A stretch of 64,000 nucleotides of DNA from Prochlorococcus sp. AG-402-O21. Lineage in GTDB: Bacteria > Cyanobacteriota > Cyanobacteriia > PCC-6307 > Cyanobiaceae. Of the stretch, positions 1 to 7,681 are shown in pieces. The DNA is taken from contig QCIZ01000004.1 in NCBI GenBank assembly GCA_003216375.1, positions 1-64,000 of the forward strand, read 5' to 3'. The position numbers and the translations under genes were made by a program. Every line of letters starts with the position of its first letter. The first letter of the stretch is position 1. Under the pieces are notes generated by a model. The model saw nothing but the letters and a program-made list of their open reading frames with translations. It was not told where the DNA came from and made no database searches.

Positions 1-427
1 TGAAAGCGTCTGAGTAAGCAGAAGTTGTTGCTGCAACGACATCATCCTGATCAACCAAAGGACCAGCAGTTACTTCTAGGTCGCCAACTGGGAATGAGTA
101 GAATAATGAGTGAACATTAAGAGCGCCAGATCCTTCTACAGCACTATCCATGCTTGCTAAAGGACCACTAGCATTACCAGTTTCAATACCTGCGTAGAAA
201 AGGTCTTCACCAGTGAAGCTAGAAGTTACATCAAGGCCATATGCATACTGCATATAAAGCTCTTCTTCTGTGTCTGTTGTTCCGCCGTCAGAAACAGAAC
301 CAACAGTGAAATAAGCACCACCAGAAAGAGATGTGGTTGATGAGAATGCAGTATCTGCATTAACAGCAACAGGAGCCATAAGGCCCAAAGCTGCAGGAGC
401 TACTAATAAACGTTGAAAAAGCTTCAT
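1..427 (-). CDS. Outer-membrane porin, N-terminal part (runs off window edge)
   Basis: The gene reads leftward from an ATG at 427 and stays open to base 1, so about 142 residues are visible and the C-terminus is missing. It starts MKLFQRLLVAPAALG, a signal peptide with likely cleavage near VNADTA, the form typical of Prochlorococcus Som/OprB-like porins. The rest is rich in Gly, Ser, Thr and alternating aromatic/hydrophobic residues, as expected of outer-membrane beta strands. Unlike many porins of this group, no SLH domain follows the signal peptide in the visible part. The leader holds a GTGTGAGGA element overlapping the ribosome binding site (see separate entry). Porin class is inferred from the start peptide and composition; substrate is unknown. 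Confidence 0.75.
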   Translation of the reverse strand, partial: MKLFQRLLVAPAALGLMAPVAVNADTAFSSTTSLSGGAYFTVGSVSDGGTTDTEEELYMQYAYGLDVTSSFTGEDLFYAGIETGNASGPLASMDSAVEGSGALNVHSLFYSFPVGDLEVTAGPLVDQDDVVAATTSAYSDAF

Positions 428-431
428 TGTG

Positions 432-440
432 TCCTCACAC
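432..440 (-). promoter_or_regulatory. Predicted Yfr1 sRNA target site over porin Shine-Dalgarno
   Basis: The porin mRNA reads GTGTGAGGA four bases before its ATG. This is the exact complement of TCCTCACAC, part of the invariant unpaired core (ACTCCTCACAC) of the cyanobacterial small RNA Yfr1. Established work in Prochlorococcus MED4 showed Yfr1 pairing with the leaders of two outer-membrane porin mRNAs. The element contains the GAGG ribosome binding site, so pairing would block initiation. Yfr1 itself was not seen in this window. Confidence 0.7.
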
Positions 441-447
441 ATATAAG

Positions 448-468
448 AAGTTAATCCAAACTTAACTT
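448..468 (-). repeat. Short hairpin in the porin 5' leader
   Basis: Two 7-nt arms (448-454 and 462-468; AAGTTAA / TTAACTT) are perfect reverse complements separated by 7 nt, lying just upstream of the predicted Yfr1 site in the porin leader. It could shape presentation of the ribosome binding site. Seven AT-rich pairs are weak evidence. Confidence 0.3.
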
Positions 469-618
469 GGTAAAGACAGGGTTAAAAGTATCTTATGTTA
501 CACCTTTTGGGCTGTACCAAGGTGCCTGCTTCCTTTGAAAGTGTTTGCAATAACTGATTTCTTGCTTTTTGAGCTCAATAAATTTCGTTTATGGATTACT
601 GTTAGCTAGTTTTAATCT

Positions 619-1977
619 TTGCTTTTGAGTAAAAATCTTTTGCAGATAAAAGGATTAGAGGCAAGAAAAGCTGCTTTGGAAGTTATTCAAGCAGTTGGGG
701 GAGGAGCATTTGCAGATGTTGCATTGGATAGGACTTTTAAAGTTTATTCATTCAAGTCGATTGACAAAGCTTTAATAACTGAGCTTTCTTATGGCGCAAT
801 TCGTCAAAGATATTTTTTAGATCGCTGGATAGATTTCTTAGGAAAAGTACCGGCTAAAAAGCAACCTCCGATATTGAGATGGTTATTGCACCTTGGGCTT
901 TATCAAATCTTGAAGATGGAGCGAATACCTCCAGCTGCTGCTATCAACACAACCGTCGAGCTTACAAAAACTCTGCGTTTGAAAAAGCTTGCTCCTGTTG
1001 TAAATGGTATTTTGCGATCAGCTCTTCGAAGTAAAGAGAGAGGTCTTTCACTACCTAAATCTAAAAATCCGAGTTTAGAACTAGCTAAAAATGAGTCTCT
1101 ACCTCTTTGGTTGGCAGATGAATTAATTGCTTGGAAGGGAGTCGAAGATGCACAAAAAATTGCAAAAGCATTCAACCGTGTTAGTCCCATTGATATAAGA
1201 GTGAATAAATTACGTGCAGATATAAAAGATGTAAAAAAAACTTTTGATTCCTTTGGTATTAAAAATCAATTAATTCCAGGTTGTCCTTATGGATTGGAAG
1301 TCCCTGCTGGTGTTGGTGAACCTAAAAAATGGCCAGGTTATGAAGAAGGGAAATGGAGTGTCCAAGATAGATCTTCACAGCTCATTGCCCCATTATTAGG
1401 AGCTTTGCCTGGAGAAAAGATCCTTGACGCTTGCGCTGCACCTGGAGGTAAATCAACTCATATTGCTGAATTAATCAACAATAATGGAAAAATTTGGTCT
1501 GTAGATCGATCATCCCGAAGATCTAAGAAAATATCAACCAACTCAGAAAGACTTGGAACTAAATGTTTACAACTATTGGTTGCTGACTCTAATGAGTTAT
1601 TAGTAAAGCATCCTGAATGGAAATGTTTTTTTGATCGAATACTAATTGATGCTCCATGTTCTGGATTGGGAACTCTTGCGCGTCATCCTGATGCTAGATG
1701 GAGAATGAACAAAGATAATATCCAGGAACTTATTTCGCTTCAAAGTCAGTTAATAAATTCATTGTCACCTTTATTAAAAAGTGGAGGCAAGCTGGTCTAT
1801 TCCACTTGTACGATTCACCCTGATGAAAATTTTAATCAGATAAAAAACTTTCTTCAATTAAAGTCTGAATTTTCATTAGAATATGAAAAACAAATTTGGC
1901 CTGGGGAGGAAGAGAATGGAGATGGTTTTTATATAGCTGTTTTATATAAATTAAAAAATTTAGTAAAAGAAAAATAA
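619..1977 (+). CDS. rsmB: 16S rRNA (cytosine-967-C5)-methyltransferase RsmB
   Basis: RsmB (Sun/Fmu) methylates C967 of 16S rRNA with S-adenosylmethionine. The 452-residue protein has an N-terminal NusB-like RNA-binding half and a C-terminal Rossmann methyltransferase half. Visible motifs are the SAM loop DACAAPGGKSTH from about residue 270, the DAPCSGLGTL motif with Cys347 that releases product, and the STCTIHPDEN motif with catalytic Cys397. Length fits the family. The start used is a TTG at 619; no ATG lies near the conserved GLEARKAALEV segment, so the exact start is uncertain. It stands alone, with chlG convergent downstream. Confidence 0.93.
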   Translation: MLLSKNLLQIKGLEARKAALEVIQAVGGGAFADVALDRTFKVYSFKSIDKALITELSYGAIRQRYFLDRWIDFLGKVPAKKQPPILRWLLHLGLYQILKMERIPPAAAINTTVELTKTLRLKKLAPVVNGILRSALRSKERGLSLPKSKNPSLELAKNESLPLWLADELIAWKGVEDAQKIAKAFNRVSPIDIRVNKLRADIKDVKKTFDSFGIKNQLIPGCPYGLEVPAGVGEPKKWPGYEEGKWSVQDRSSQLIAPLLGALPGEKILDACAAPGGKSTHIAELINNNGKIWSVDRSSRRSKKISTNSERLGTKCLQLLVADSNELLVKHPEWKCFFDRILIDAPCSGLGTLARHPDARWRMNKDNIQELISLQSQLINSLSPLLKSGGKLVYSTCTIHPDENFNQIKNFLQLKSEFSLEYEKQIWPGEEENGDGFYIAVLYKLKNLVKEK

Positions 1978-2029
1978 TATAAATTTAGTCTAAATAATTT
2001 TGATTATATTTCTGATTGAATAACTAATT

Positions 2030-2980
2030 TTATAAACTAATCAAGGAACTATGTCCTATTGCTATTGCAGTTACAAGCATTCCTAAAATTAAAAATGGTT
2101 GTGCGCTAGCTTGGTATTTAACATCAAATTTTAATGGATCACGTAATAGCCATATGTCTTGAAATGTTATCTGAGGAATTATTAGTAAAACAAGAATGAC
2201 AGACGCAAAATGTTGTCCAATGGCTATTAAAACTACTACCATTGCGAGCTGGAATATATCTATCATTCCTGCGCTAATACGACTTGCATTCTTAATACCA
2301 AAAACGACAGGAAGTGATTCCAGTCCAAGGCTTCTATCTCCTTCCACGCTTTTGAAATCGTTTATCACAGCTATTCCTAACCCTGACAAGCTGTACGCAA
2401 GAGTAAGTAGGGCGGTTGTCCAGGTTAGGTGTCCAAAAAGAGCCTGTCCAGCCCACCAAGGAAGAGCTATATAGCTCGCACCAAGTGCATAATTACCAAG
2501 CCAGCCATTTTGTTTAAGTTTTAAAGGAGGCGCTGAGTAAATAAAGCTTACAAATGAACCTCCTAAAGCCAGTAAAAGGACAGAAGGAATTGTGTGATGT
2601 GCCCATAAATCTAATAAATAGGCAACTACAAGACCAGCTATTAATAAAACCCAAATTTGTAATTTGACTTGGAAAAGGGAAATTGCCCCAGATGGTATTG
2701 GCCTGTTTGGTTCATTTATTGCGTCTATTTCTCTATCAAAATAATCATTTATTGTTTGGGTGTATCCAGTTAAGAGTGGCCCACTCATGACCATGCAACT
2801 GACTGAAGCAAGTACGTTGCTTAATTCCCAATGAAAATTGCCACTTGCAGCAGCTCCACATATGACTCCCCACAGCAATGGAATCCATGTAATTGGCTTC
2901 ATCAATTGCAAACGAAGCTTCCATATGTTTTTTGTTTCAGAACCTCCTTTTATTCCAAGGAGCTGCCTAGCATCGCTCAC
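2030..2980 (-). CDS. chlG: Chlorophyll synthase ChlG
   Basis: ChlG is the UbiA-family membrane prenyltransferase that esterifies (divinyl)chlorophyllide a with geranylgeranyl or phytyl diphosphate, the final step of chlorophyll synthesis, in the thylakoid membrane. The 316-residue protein has about eight to nine hydrophobic segments and the two Asp-rich motifs of the family: DYFDREIDAINEPNRPIPSG near residue 80 and a second loop near DFKSVEGDRSLGLESLP. In Prochlorococcus the product would be divinyl chlorophyll a, which is family and organism knowledge rather than something seen here. The PetP-like gene lies 15 bp upstream on the same strand, so the two may be cotranscribed. Confidence 0.95.
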   Translation of the reverse strand: MSDARQLLGIKGGSETKNIWKLRLQLMKPITWIPLLWGVICGAAASGNFHWELSNVLASVSCMVMSGPLLTGYTQTINDYFDREIDAINEPNRPIPSGAISLFQVKLQIWVLLIAGLVVAYLLDLWAHHTIPSVLLLALGGSFVSFIYSAPPLKLKQNGWLGNYALGASYIALPWWAGQALFGHLTWTTALLTLAYSLSGLGIAVINDFKSVEGDRSLGLESLPVVFGIKNASRISAGMIDIFQLAMVVVLIAIGQHFASVILVLLIIPQITFQDIWLLRDPLKFDVKYQASAQPFLILGMLVTAIAIGHSSLISL

Positions 2981-2995
2981 TTTTCTATCTCCAGG

Positions 2996-3217
2996 TTAAG
3001 AAATTTCATCTTCAAAGAACCATTGCTTACTTCCATCATTCATTTTCAGTACAACACCAATTCCACCCCTTCCATCAGTCATCTTATAGTCGATGACAGT
3101 GCCCCTTGGGTCTTGTGATAGTTGGTCTATCAAATCAGAAGGTATGCGATCTCTTACACGTTCAATATTAATTTTAATTTTTGAACCTATCCTTGAGAGG
3201 GAGGTTGGCTTAGCCAT
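2996..3217 (-). CDS. petP: DUF2862 protein, PetP-like cytochrome b6f subunit
   Basis: This 73-residue soluble protein has the DUF2862 pattern: a basic N-terminal stretch with VRDRIP, then a beta-rich core (GTVIDYKMTDGRGGIGVVL) ending in an aromatic-acidic WFFEDEI. In Synechocystis a small DUF2862 protein, PetP, is a regulatory subunit of the cytochrome b6f complex that tunes electron flow. Assignment rests on this family likeness and is not certain for Prochlorococcus. It precedes chlG by 15 bp on the same strand and diverges from hisF, with about 50 bp for two promoters. Confidence 0.6.
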   Translation of the reverse strand: MAKPTSLSRIGSKIKINIERVRDRIPSDLIDQLSQDPRGTVIDYKMTDGRGGIGVVLKMNDGSKQWFFEDEIS

Positions 3218-3270
3218 GGAATTAAATTAATTAATTCTGGGCACCTTAACAGTTCCTCTGTTTAAAAATC

Positions 3271-4041
3271 ATGGTTGCTTTAAGATTGATTCCTTGTCTT
3301 GATGTTTCAAACGGACGAGTAGTAAAAGGTGTTAATTTTGTTGGATTGCGTGATGCAGGTGATCCAGTGGAGTTGGGATGTAGATATAGCAAGGCTGGAG
3401 CGGATGAATTGGTCTTTCTTGATATAACAGCAACACACGAAAAAAGATCTACTTTGGTTGAAATGGTTAGACGAACATCTGAAGCTGTAACTATTCCTTT
3501 CACTGTTGGCGGAGGCATAAGTTCATTGAATGGAATAAATGAATTACTAAGAGCTGGAGCTGACAAAGTAAGCTTAAATTCCAGCGCTGTTAAAGACCCT
3601 TCCTTGATTTCTCAAGGGGCAAATCGTTTTGGTTCTCAATGTATTGTGGTTGCAATTGATGCAAAAAAGAATAAAAATATTCCTAATAAATGGGACGTTT
3701 ATGTGAGTGGTGGACGTAAAAATACTGGTTTAGATGTCATTGAATGGGCAGAAAAAGTATTTCAGCTTGGAGCAGGGGAAATACTATTAACTTCTATGGA
3801 CGGTGATGGCACTCAAAATGGTTATGACATTGAGCTCACTAAATCTATTTCTGAGAAAGTTCCAATACCAGTAATAGCCTCCGGAGGCGCTGGTTGTTTG
3901 AGAGATATTAAAGAGGCTTTTACTCTAGGAAAATCTTCGGCTGCTCTCTTGGCGTCCCTGTTACATGATGGACAATTAACTATAAAAGAAATAAAAGAAT
4001 ATTTAATTAAGGAAAATTTACCTATAAGACCAATCGAATGA
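3271..4041 (+). CDS. hisF: Imidazole glycerol phosphate synthase subunit HisF
   Basis: HisF is the cyclase subunit that combines ammonia from HisH with PRFAR to give imidazole glycerol phosphate and AICAR, linking histidine and purine synthesis. The 256-residue protein is a full-length (beta/alpha)8 barrel. The general acid/base pair Asp11 ([14 protein letters not shown]) and Asp130 (VVAIDAK) is intact, and phosphate-binding loops FTVGGGI and [12 protein letters not shown] are present. No hisH is nearby, the usual scattered arrangement in cyanobacteria. menG follows 70 bp downstream on the same strand. Confidence 0.97.
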   Translation: MVALRLIPCLDVSNGRVVKGVNFVGLRDAGDPVELGCRYSKAGADELVFLDITATHEKRSTLVEMVRRTSEAVTIPFTVGGGISSLNGINELLRAGADKVSLNSSAVKDPSLISQGANRFGSQCIVVAIDAKKNKNIPNKWDVYVSGGRKNTGLDVIEWAEKVFQLGAGEILLTSMDGDGTQNGYDIELTKSISEKVPIPVIASGGAGCLRDIKEAFTLGKSSAALLASLLHDGQLTIKEIKEYLIKENLPIRPIE

Positions 4042-4111
4042 TGAAAAATTTTAATAAGACATTAATTATGCGTTAAAGTTATATGTGATTTAAATATTTT
4101 TGTATATTCAT

Positions 4112-4810
4112 ATGAGGCCTGGTAATACTAGAGCTATTGAGGAAATGTTTAATTCAATTTCTTCAAGATACGATTTTCTAAATGATATATTTAGCTTTGG
4201 ACTGCATAGGTTTTGGAAAAGAAAATTGTTGGAAATTCTTAATCCTACTTTTGGAGAAAAATGGATTGATATTTGTTGTGGAACTGGAGATATGTCAATA
4301 CTTTTGGCTAGATATATGAAAAGTGCGAAAAACATTACTGGGTTAGATTCAGCTTCTCAAGCATTATTAGTTGCGAGAGAAAGATCTAAGAAAAAATATT
4401 CTTCAATTGAATGGATAAATGGTGATGCTTTACAAACTAATCTCGCATCAAATGAATTTGATGGCCTTTTGATGTCCTATGGCTTAAGAAATCTTTCTAG
4501 TTCTTATGAAGGGATTAGAGAGGCTCTTAGAATTTTAAAACCAGGTGGAAGAGCAGGAATCTTGGACTTTAGATCTTTTGAAGGTGGCTCGATACAAGGG
4601 CTTTTCCAAAAAATTTATTTAAGTCTTTATGTCGTTCCCATTGCATCACTTTTCGGTTTAGGGCAGGAATATTCATACATAAAAAAAAGCTTAGTTAATT
4701 TCCCGTCAGGGCAAAAACAAATTCATTTAGCACTTTCTGCCGGCTTTAAGAAAGCAGAATATCAAATACTAGCAATGGGACAAATGGGCATTTTATTACT
4801 TGAAGCTTAA
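4112..4810 (+). CDS. menG: UbiE/MenG-type demethylphylloquinone methyltransferase
   Basis: This class I SAM methyltransferase is the cyanobacterial MenG (UbiE family), which methylates 2-phytyl-1,4-naphthoquinone to make phylloquinone, the A1 cofactor of photosystem I. The 232-residue product from ATG 4112 starts MRPGNTRAIEEMFNSISSRY, the family start; a TTG at 4100 would add four residues and is less likely. SAM motif I is WIDICCGTGDMSILLA near residue 50, and the family signature GLRNLSSSYEGIREALRILKPGGR is partly visible further on. The gene follows hisF and converges on the DUF721 gene with only 10 bp between them. Confidence 0.92.
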   Translation: MRPGNTRAIEEMFNSISSRYDFLNDIFSFGLHRFWKRKLLEILNPTFGEKWIDICCGTGDMSILLARYMKSAKNITGLDSASQALLVARERSKKKYSSIEWINGDALQTNLASNEFDGLLMSYGLRNLSSSYEGIREALRILKPGGRAGILDFRSFEGGSIQGLFQKIYLSLYVVPIASLFGLGQEYSYIKKSLVNFPSGQKQIHLALSAGFKKAEYQILAMGQMGILLLEA

Positions 4811-4820
4811 GATAAATACC

Positions 4821-5303
4821 TTAATCTATTTTCAATTCTTTTCTCCTACAAAAACTACATTTACCCCATAATTTAATTTCTCCCTTAGGAGAAGGCACTT
4901 TGCAAAAAGGACAATTGGTGATTCCAGTTTTATCAGTTCTGCTTGGGTGGTTGTCCCAAATTTCTTTTTCAGTTTCTCTTGTGACTAGAGTAATTGGATA
5001 ATGTTGTCTAATCCGTATTTCTTTTACTTGATATCCATATGATTTTAAAGATTCAATTAACTCCAAACGGTTGTATTGGAGCGCCTGTCGCCACTGTGGA
5101 TGGCTTGCTCCAATCGTTAGAACTTTATTTTGAATGTTAAGTGGTGTGCAATTCAATGCAAGTTGCTCACCTGCTATTTCTACCCAATCTTGAATAAGGC
5201 CTCCAACATTACCTTCCCATGAAGACTTGATTTCTTCTAAGCATGCATATATTGACTGCTCTCTTTTTGCTTTTGCTTTATGCTTTAAGTCTTCTAAAAT
5301 CAA
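4821..5303 (-). CDS. DUF721 (DciA-like) protein with C-terminal zinc ribbon
   Basis: The 160-residue protein has an N-terminal DUF721 domain (roughly residues 20-115, including VEIAGEQLALNCTPL and LTIGASHPQWRQALQYNR). DUF721 defines DciA, the ancestral loader/operator of the replicative helicase DnaB in bacteria lacking DnaC. The C-terminal 35 residues carry two CxxC pairs (CPFC and CSFC), a likely zinc ribbon, which is not part of the minimal DciA and could be a cyanobacterial addition. A replication role is inferred from the domain; context (menG on one side, vipp1 divergent on the other) does not help. Confidence 0.65.
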   Translation of the reverse strand: MILEDLKHKAKAKREQSIYACLEEIKSSWEGNVGGLIQDWVEIAGEQLALNCTPLNIQNKVLTIGASHPQWRQALQYNRLELIESLKSYGYQVKEIRIRQHYPITLVTRETEKEIWDNHPSRTDKTGITNCPFCKVPSPKGEIKLWGKCSFCRRKELKID

Positions 5304-5376
5304 TTTTAAATAGACACTAATGATGAGTTAGTGCTTAAATCTAGCTAATATTTTTTAGTTTGCATAAAGGAACGTA

Positions 5377-6153
5377 ATGGGATTATTAGATAGGTTAAGT
5401 CGGTTGCTAAGGGCAAATCTAAATGCTTTTGTCAGTGATGCTGAAGATCCAATAAAAATACTTGATCAGTCTGTTGCTGATATGCAAGAAGACTTGATAA
5501 AGCTCCGTCAAGCGGTAGCTATTGCAATCGCAAGTCAAAAAAGATTAGAAAATCAGGCAAATCAAGCAAGAGAGCAAATTCAAAATTGGTTGTCTAGAGC
5601 TGAATTAGCCTTGAAAAAAGGAGAGGACGATTTGGCTAGAGAAGCTTTAAGTAGAAAAAAAACTTTTCAGGAAACCTTTGAGTCTTTAACAAATCAATTT
5701 CAATCACAAAATGGTCAAGTTGAAAAACTAAAAAAAAGTCTTTTGTTATTAGAAAGAAAGATCGCCGAAGCTCGAACAAAAAAAGATATGCTTAAAGCAA
5801 GAGCTCAAGCAGCTAAAGCTCAGCAAAAAATTCAGAGTGCGGTTGGTGATTTAGGTGGTAAGTCTGCTATGGCTGCATTTGAAAGAATGGAAGATAAAGT
5901 AGAGGCGTTGGAAGCTTCAGGGCAAGCAGCCTTAGAGATGGCTGGCGAAGATCTAGAAAGTAAGTTCGCAGCACTAGAGGGGGGTGATGATATAGAAAAG
6001 GAATTAGAAATATTGAGGAGTCAATTAAAATCAGGTGTTGAAGCAATAGCACTGCCTCCATCTGATATAGATGTTAATGAAGTAAAGACTGTAGAAATCC
6101 ACGAAGTCGAAGTCGAATTAGAGGAAATGAAAAAGTCAATAGATAATTCTTGA
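5377..6153 (+). CDS. vipp1: PspA/IM30 family membrane-remodelling protein Vipp1
   Basis: Vipp1 (IM30) is an ESCRT-III-like protein that forms rings and filaments on thylakoid and plasma membranes and protects or builds them. The 258-residue protein begins MGLLDRLSRLLRANLNAF, the amphipathic lipid-binding helix 0, followed by long coiled-coil helices rich in Gln, Lys and Glu to about residue 215. A further acidic, Val/Glu-rich tail (residues about 225-258) is present, in line with Vipp1 having an extra C-terminal region over PspA. It diverges from the DUF721 gene and is followed 28 bp later by birA. Confidence 0.88.
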   Translation: MGLLDRLSRLLRANLNAFVSDAEDPIKILDQSVADMQEDLIKLRQAVAIAIASQKRLENQANQAREQIQNWLSRAELALKKGEDDLAREALSRKKTFQETFESLTNQFQSQNGQVEKLKKSLLLLERKIAEARTKKDMLKARAQAAKAQQKIQSAVGDLGGKSAMAAFERMEDKVEALEASGQAALEMAGEDLESKFAALEGGDDIEKELEILRSQLKSGVEAIALPPSDIDVNEVKTVEIHEVEVELEEMKKSIDNS

Positions 6154-6181
6154 TTTTTTTAGATCACATGACTTTTGAGAT

Positions 6182-6940
6182 ATGAAAAATCAAAAACTCT
6201 ATACAGGTGTAGGGTTGATTTCTAAATATCACAAATTGAATAATTCTTCTAAAAGATCTTGGCGATTAATATTGAAACCTATTTGTGCTAGCACTGAAAT
6301 AGAGCTATCCAGTTGGATTGAGAAAAAACCAGTAAAAGAAAATCAACCAAAAGCAATATTTGCTTCTTGCCAAAGATTTGGTCAAGGTCAATCTGGTCGG
6401 ATTTGGCAGGCACCAAAAGGAGGGGTTTGGGTTAGTGCCGCTATTAAGAGAGAAGATCTTTTTGAGAAAAATTCTCAGCTTTACGGGTTGGCGGTGGCAT
6501 TAGCGTTGGCTGAGAGAATTGAACAGATAGGAGTTAATGTCAAAATAAAATGGCCAAATGATCTATTAGTCGATGGTCAAAAATTAGCTGGGATTTTACC
6601 GAGATTATTTTTTAGAGGTGGAAAACTTAGATTATTAAGAGTTGGAGTAGGTTTAAACGTTTTCAATAATGTTCCCAAAGAGGGGATATCACTAAAACAA
6701 ATTGTTGGAAAAAAAAAGATGAATATAAATTTTTGGTCATCAGAAGTTTTACTTGCAATAGAAAGATCTTTAGATTTCTTAGAAGATAAAAATCTTTTAT
6801 GCAGTCAAGTTGAAGAAAGATTGTGGTCAAAAAAATACATTGAAAAAGAAACTGGCAATCAATGGGATATCAAAGGTATCGACTCAATTGGAAGATTGAT
6901 TATTTTTAATGAAGGTAAAGAAAAAATCTTGTCTACTTAA
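6182..6940 (+). CDS. birA: Biotin-[acetyl-CoA-carboxylase] ligase BirA (monofunctional)
   Basis: BirA makes biotinyl-5'-AMP and transfers biotin to the carboxyl carrier protein AccB for fatty acid synthesis. The 252-residue protein has the catalytic domain only, without the DNA-binding N-terminal domain of E. coli BirA, so it is not a repressor. KWPNDLLVDGQKLAGIL holds the catalytic lysine region. The biotinyl-AMP loop, GRGRRGRKW in E. coli, reads GQGQSGRIW here, so two loop arginines are glutamines. The start ATG is 28 bp after vipp1 and it converges on the ABC ATPase gene. Confidence 0.88.
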   Translation: MKNQKLYTGVGLISKYHKLNNSSKRSWRLILKPICASTEIELSSWIEKKPVKENQPKAIFASCQRFGQGQSGRIWQAPKGGVWVSAAIKREDLFEKNSQLYGLAVALALAERIEQIGVNVKIKWPNDLLVDGQKLAGILPRLFFRGGKLRLLRVGVGLNVFNNVPKEGISLKQIVGKKKMNINFWSSEVLLAIERSLDFLEDKNLLCSQVEERLWSKKYIEKETGNQWDIKGIDSIGRLIIFNEGKEKILST

Positions 6941-6955
6941 ATATGATTGCCCAAG

Positions 6956-7681
6956 TTAATTTTGAGAAATCTCTATTACCTTGCCATCTCTAAATCTTGC
7001 AATTTTTTTTGCTCTTTGAGCGACATTGTCTTCATGAGTAACTAAAACAATTGTTATTCCCTGACTATGAAGTTGGTCAAAAAGATTTAAAACATCTTCA
7101 GTCGTTTTGGAATCTAGCGCACCAGTTGGTTCATCTGCTAACAAGAGTGATGGTTGATTGATTATTGCTCTTGCTATGGCAACTCTTTGTTGTTGTCCTC
7201 CAGACAATTGATTAGGCAGATTGGTCATCCGGTTGCCAAGCCCAACTCGATCAAGAGCCTCCTCAGCGCGTTTCTTCCTTTCTAAAGAGGGAACGCATGC
7301 ATAAATCATTGGAAGCATTACATTCTCAAGTGCTGAAACTTCTTGAAGTAGATGAAATTGCTGAAAAACGAAACCCAGTTCTTTGTTTCTAATATCTGCC
7401 AGCAAGTCATCATCGAGCTTTTCTACTGCAGTTCCATTTAATTCATAAGTCCCATTCGTAGGACGATCAAGGCATCCAAGTATATTCATTGCAGTACTTT
7501 TGCCAGAGCCACTTGCACCCATTACGGCAAGGTAATCGCCCTGGGAAACCTCAAGGTTTAGTTCGTCAAGAGCTTTCACTTTGACTGAGCCTTCTCCATA
7601 AAATTTATTTACATTCTTTAGACGAGCTACAGATTTTTTCAATGATTTTAATTGGTTAGCCAATTGAACTTTTACTTGCAA
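6956..7681 (-). CDS. MacB/LolD/DevA-type ABC transporter ATP-binding protein
   Basis: The 241-residue ATPase belongs to the FtsE/LolD/MacB/DevA group that powers lipoprotein or glycolipid and multidrug export rather than classical uptake. It has Walker [10 protein letters not shown], signature [14 protein letters not shown], Walker [13 protein letters not shown] and switch His in VTHE. No permease or membrane fusion partner is adjacent. The TTG start at 7681 lies inside the 3' end of ndhB (26-bp overlap on the same strand); TTG codons further in (for example at 7663) are equally possible, so the start is uncertain. Overlap suggests cotranscription with ndhB. Confidence 0.85.
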   Translation of the reverse strand: MQVKVQLANQLKSLKKSVARLKNVNKFYGEGSVKVKALDELNLEVSQGDYLAVMGASGSGKSTAMNILGCLDRPTNGTYELNGTAVEKLDDDLLADIRNKELGFVFQQFHLLQEVSALENVMLPMIYACVPSLERKKRAEEALDRVGLGNRMTNLPNQLSGGQQQRVAIARAIINQPSLLLADEPTGALDSKTTEDVLNLFDQLHSQGITIVLVTHEDNVAQRAKKIARFRDGKVIEISQN

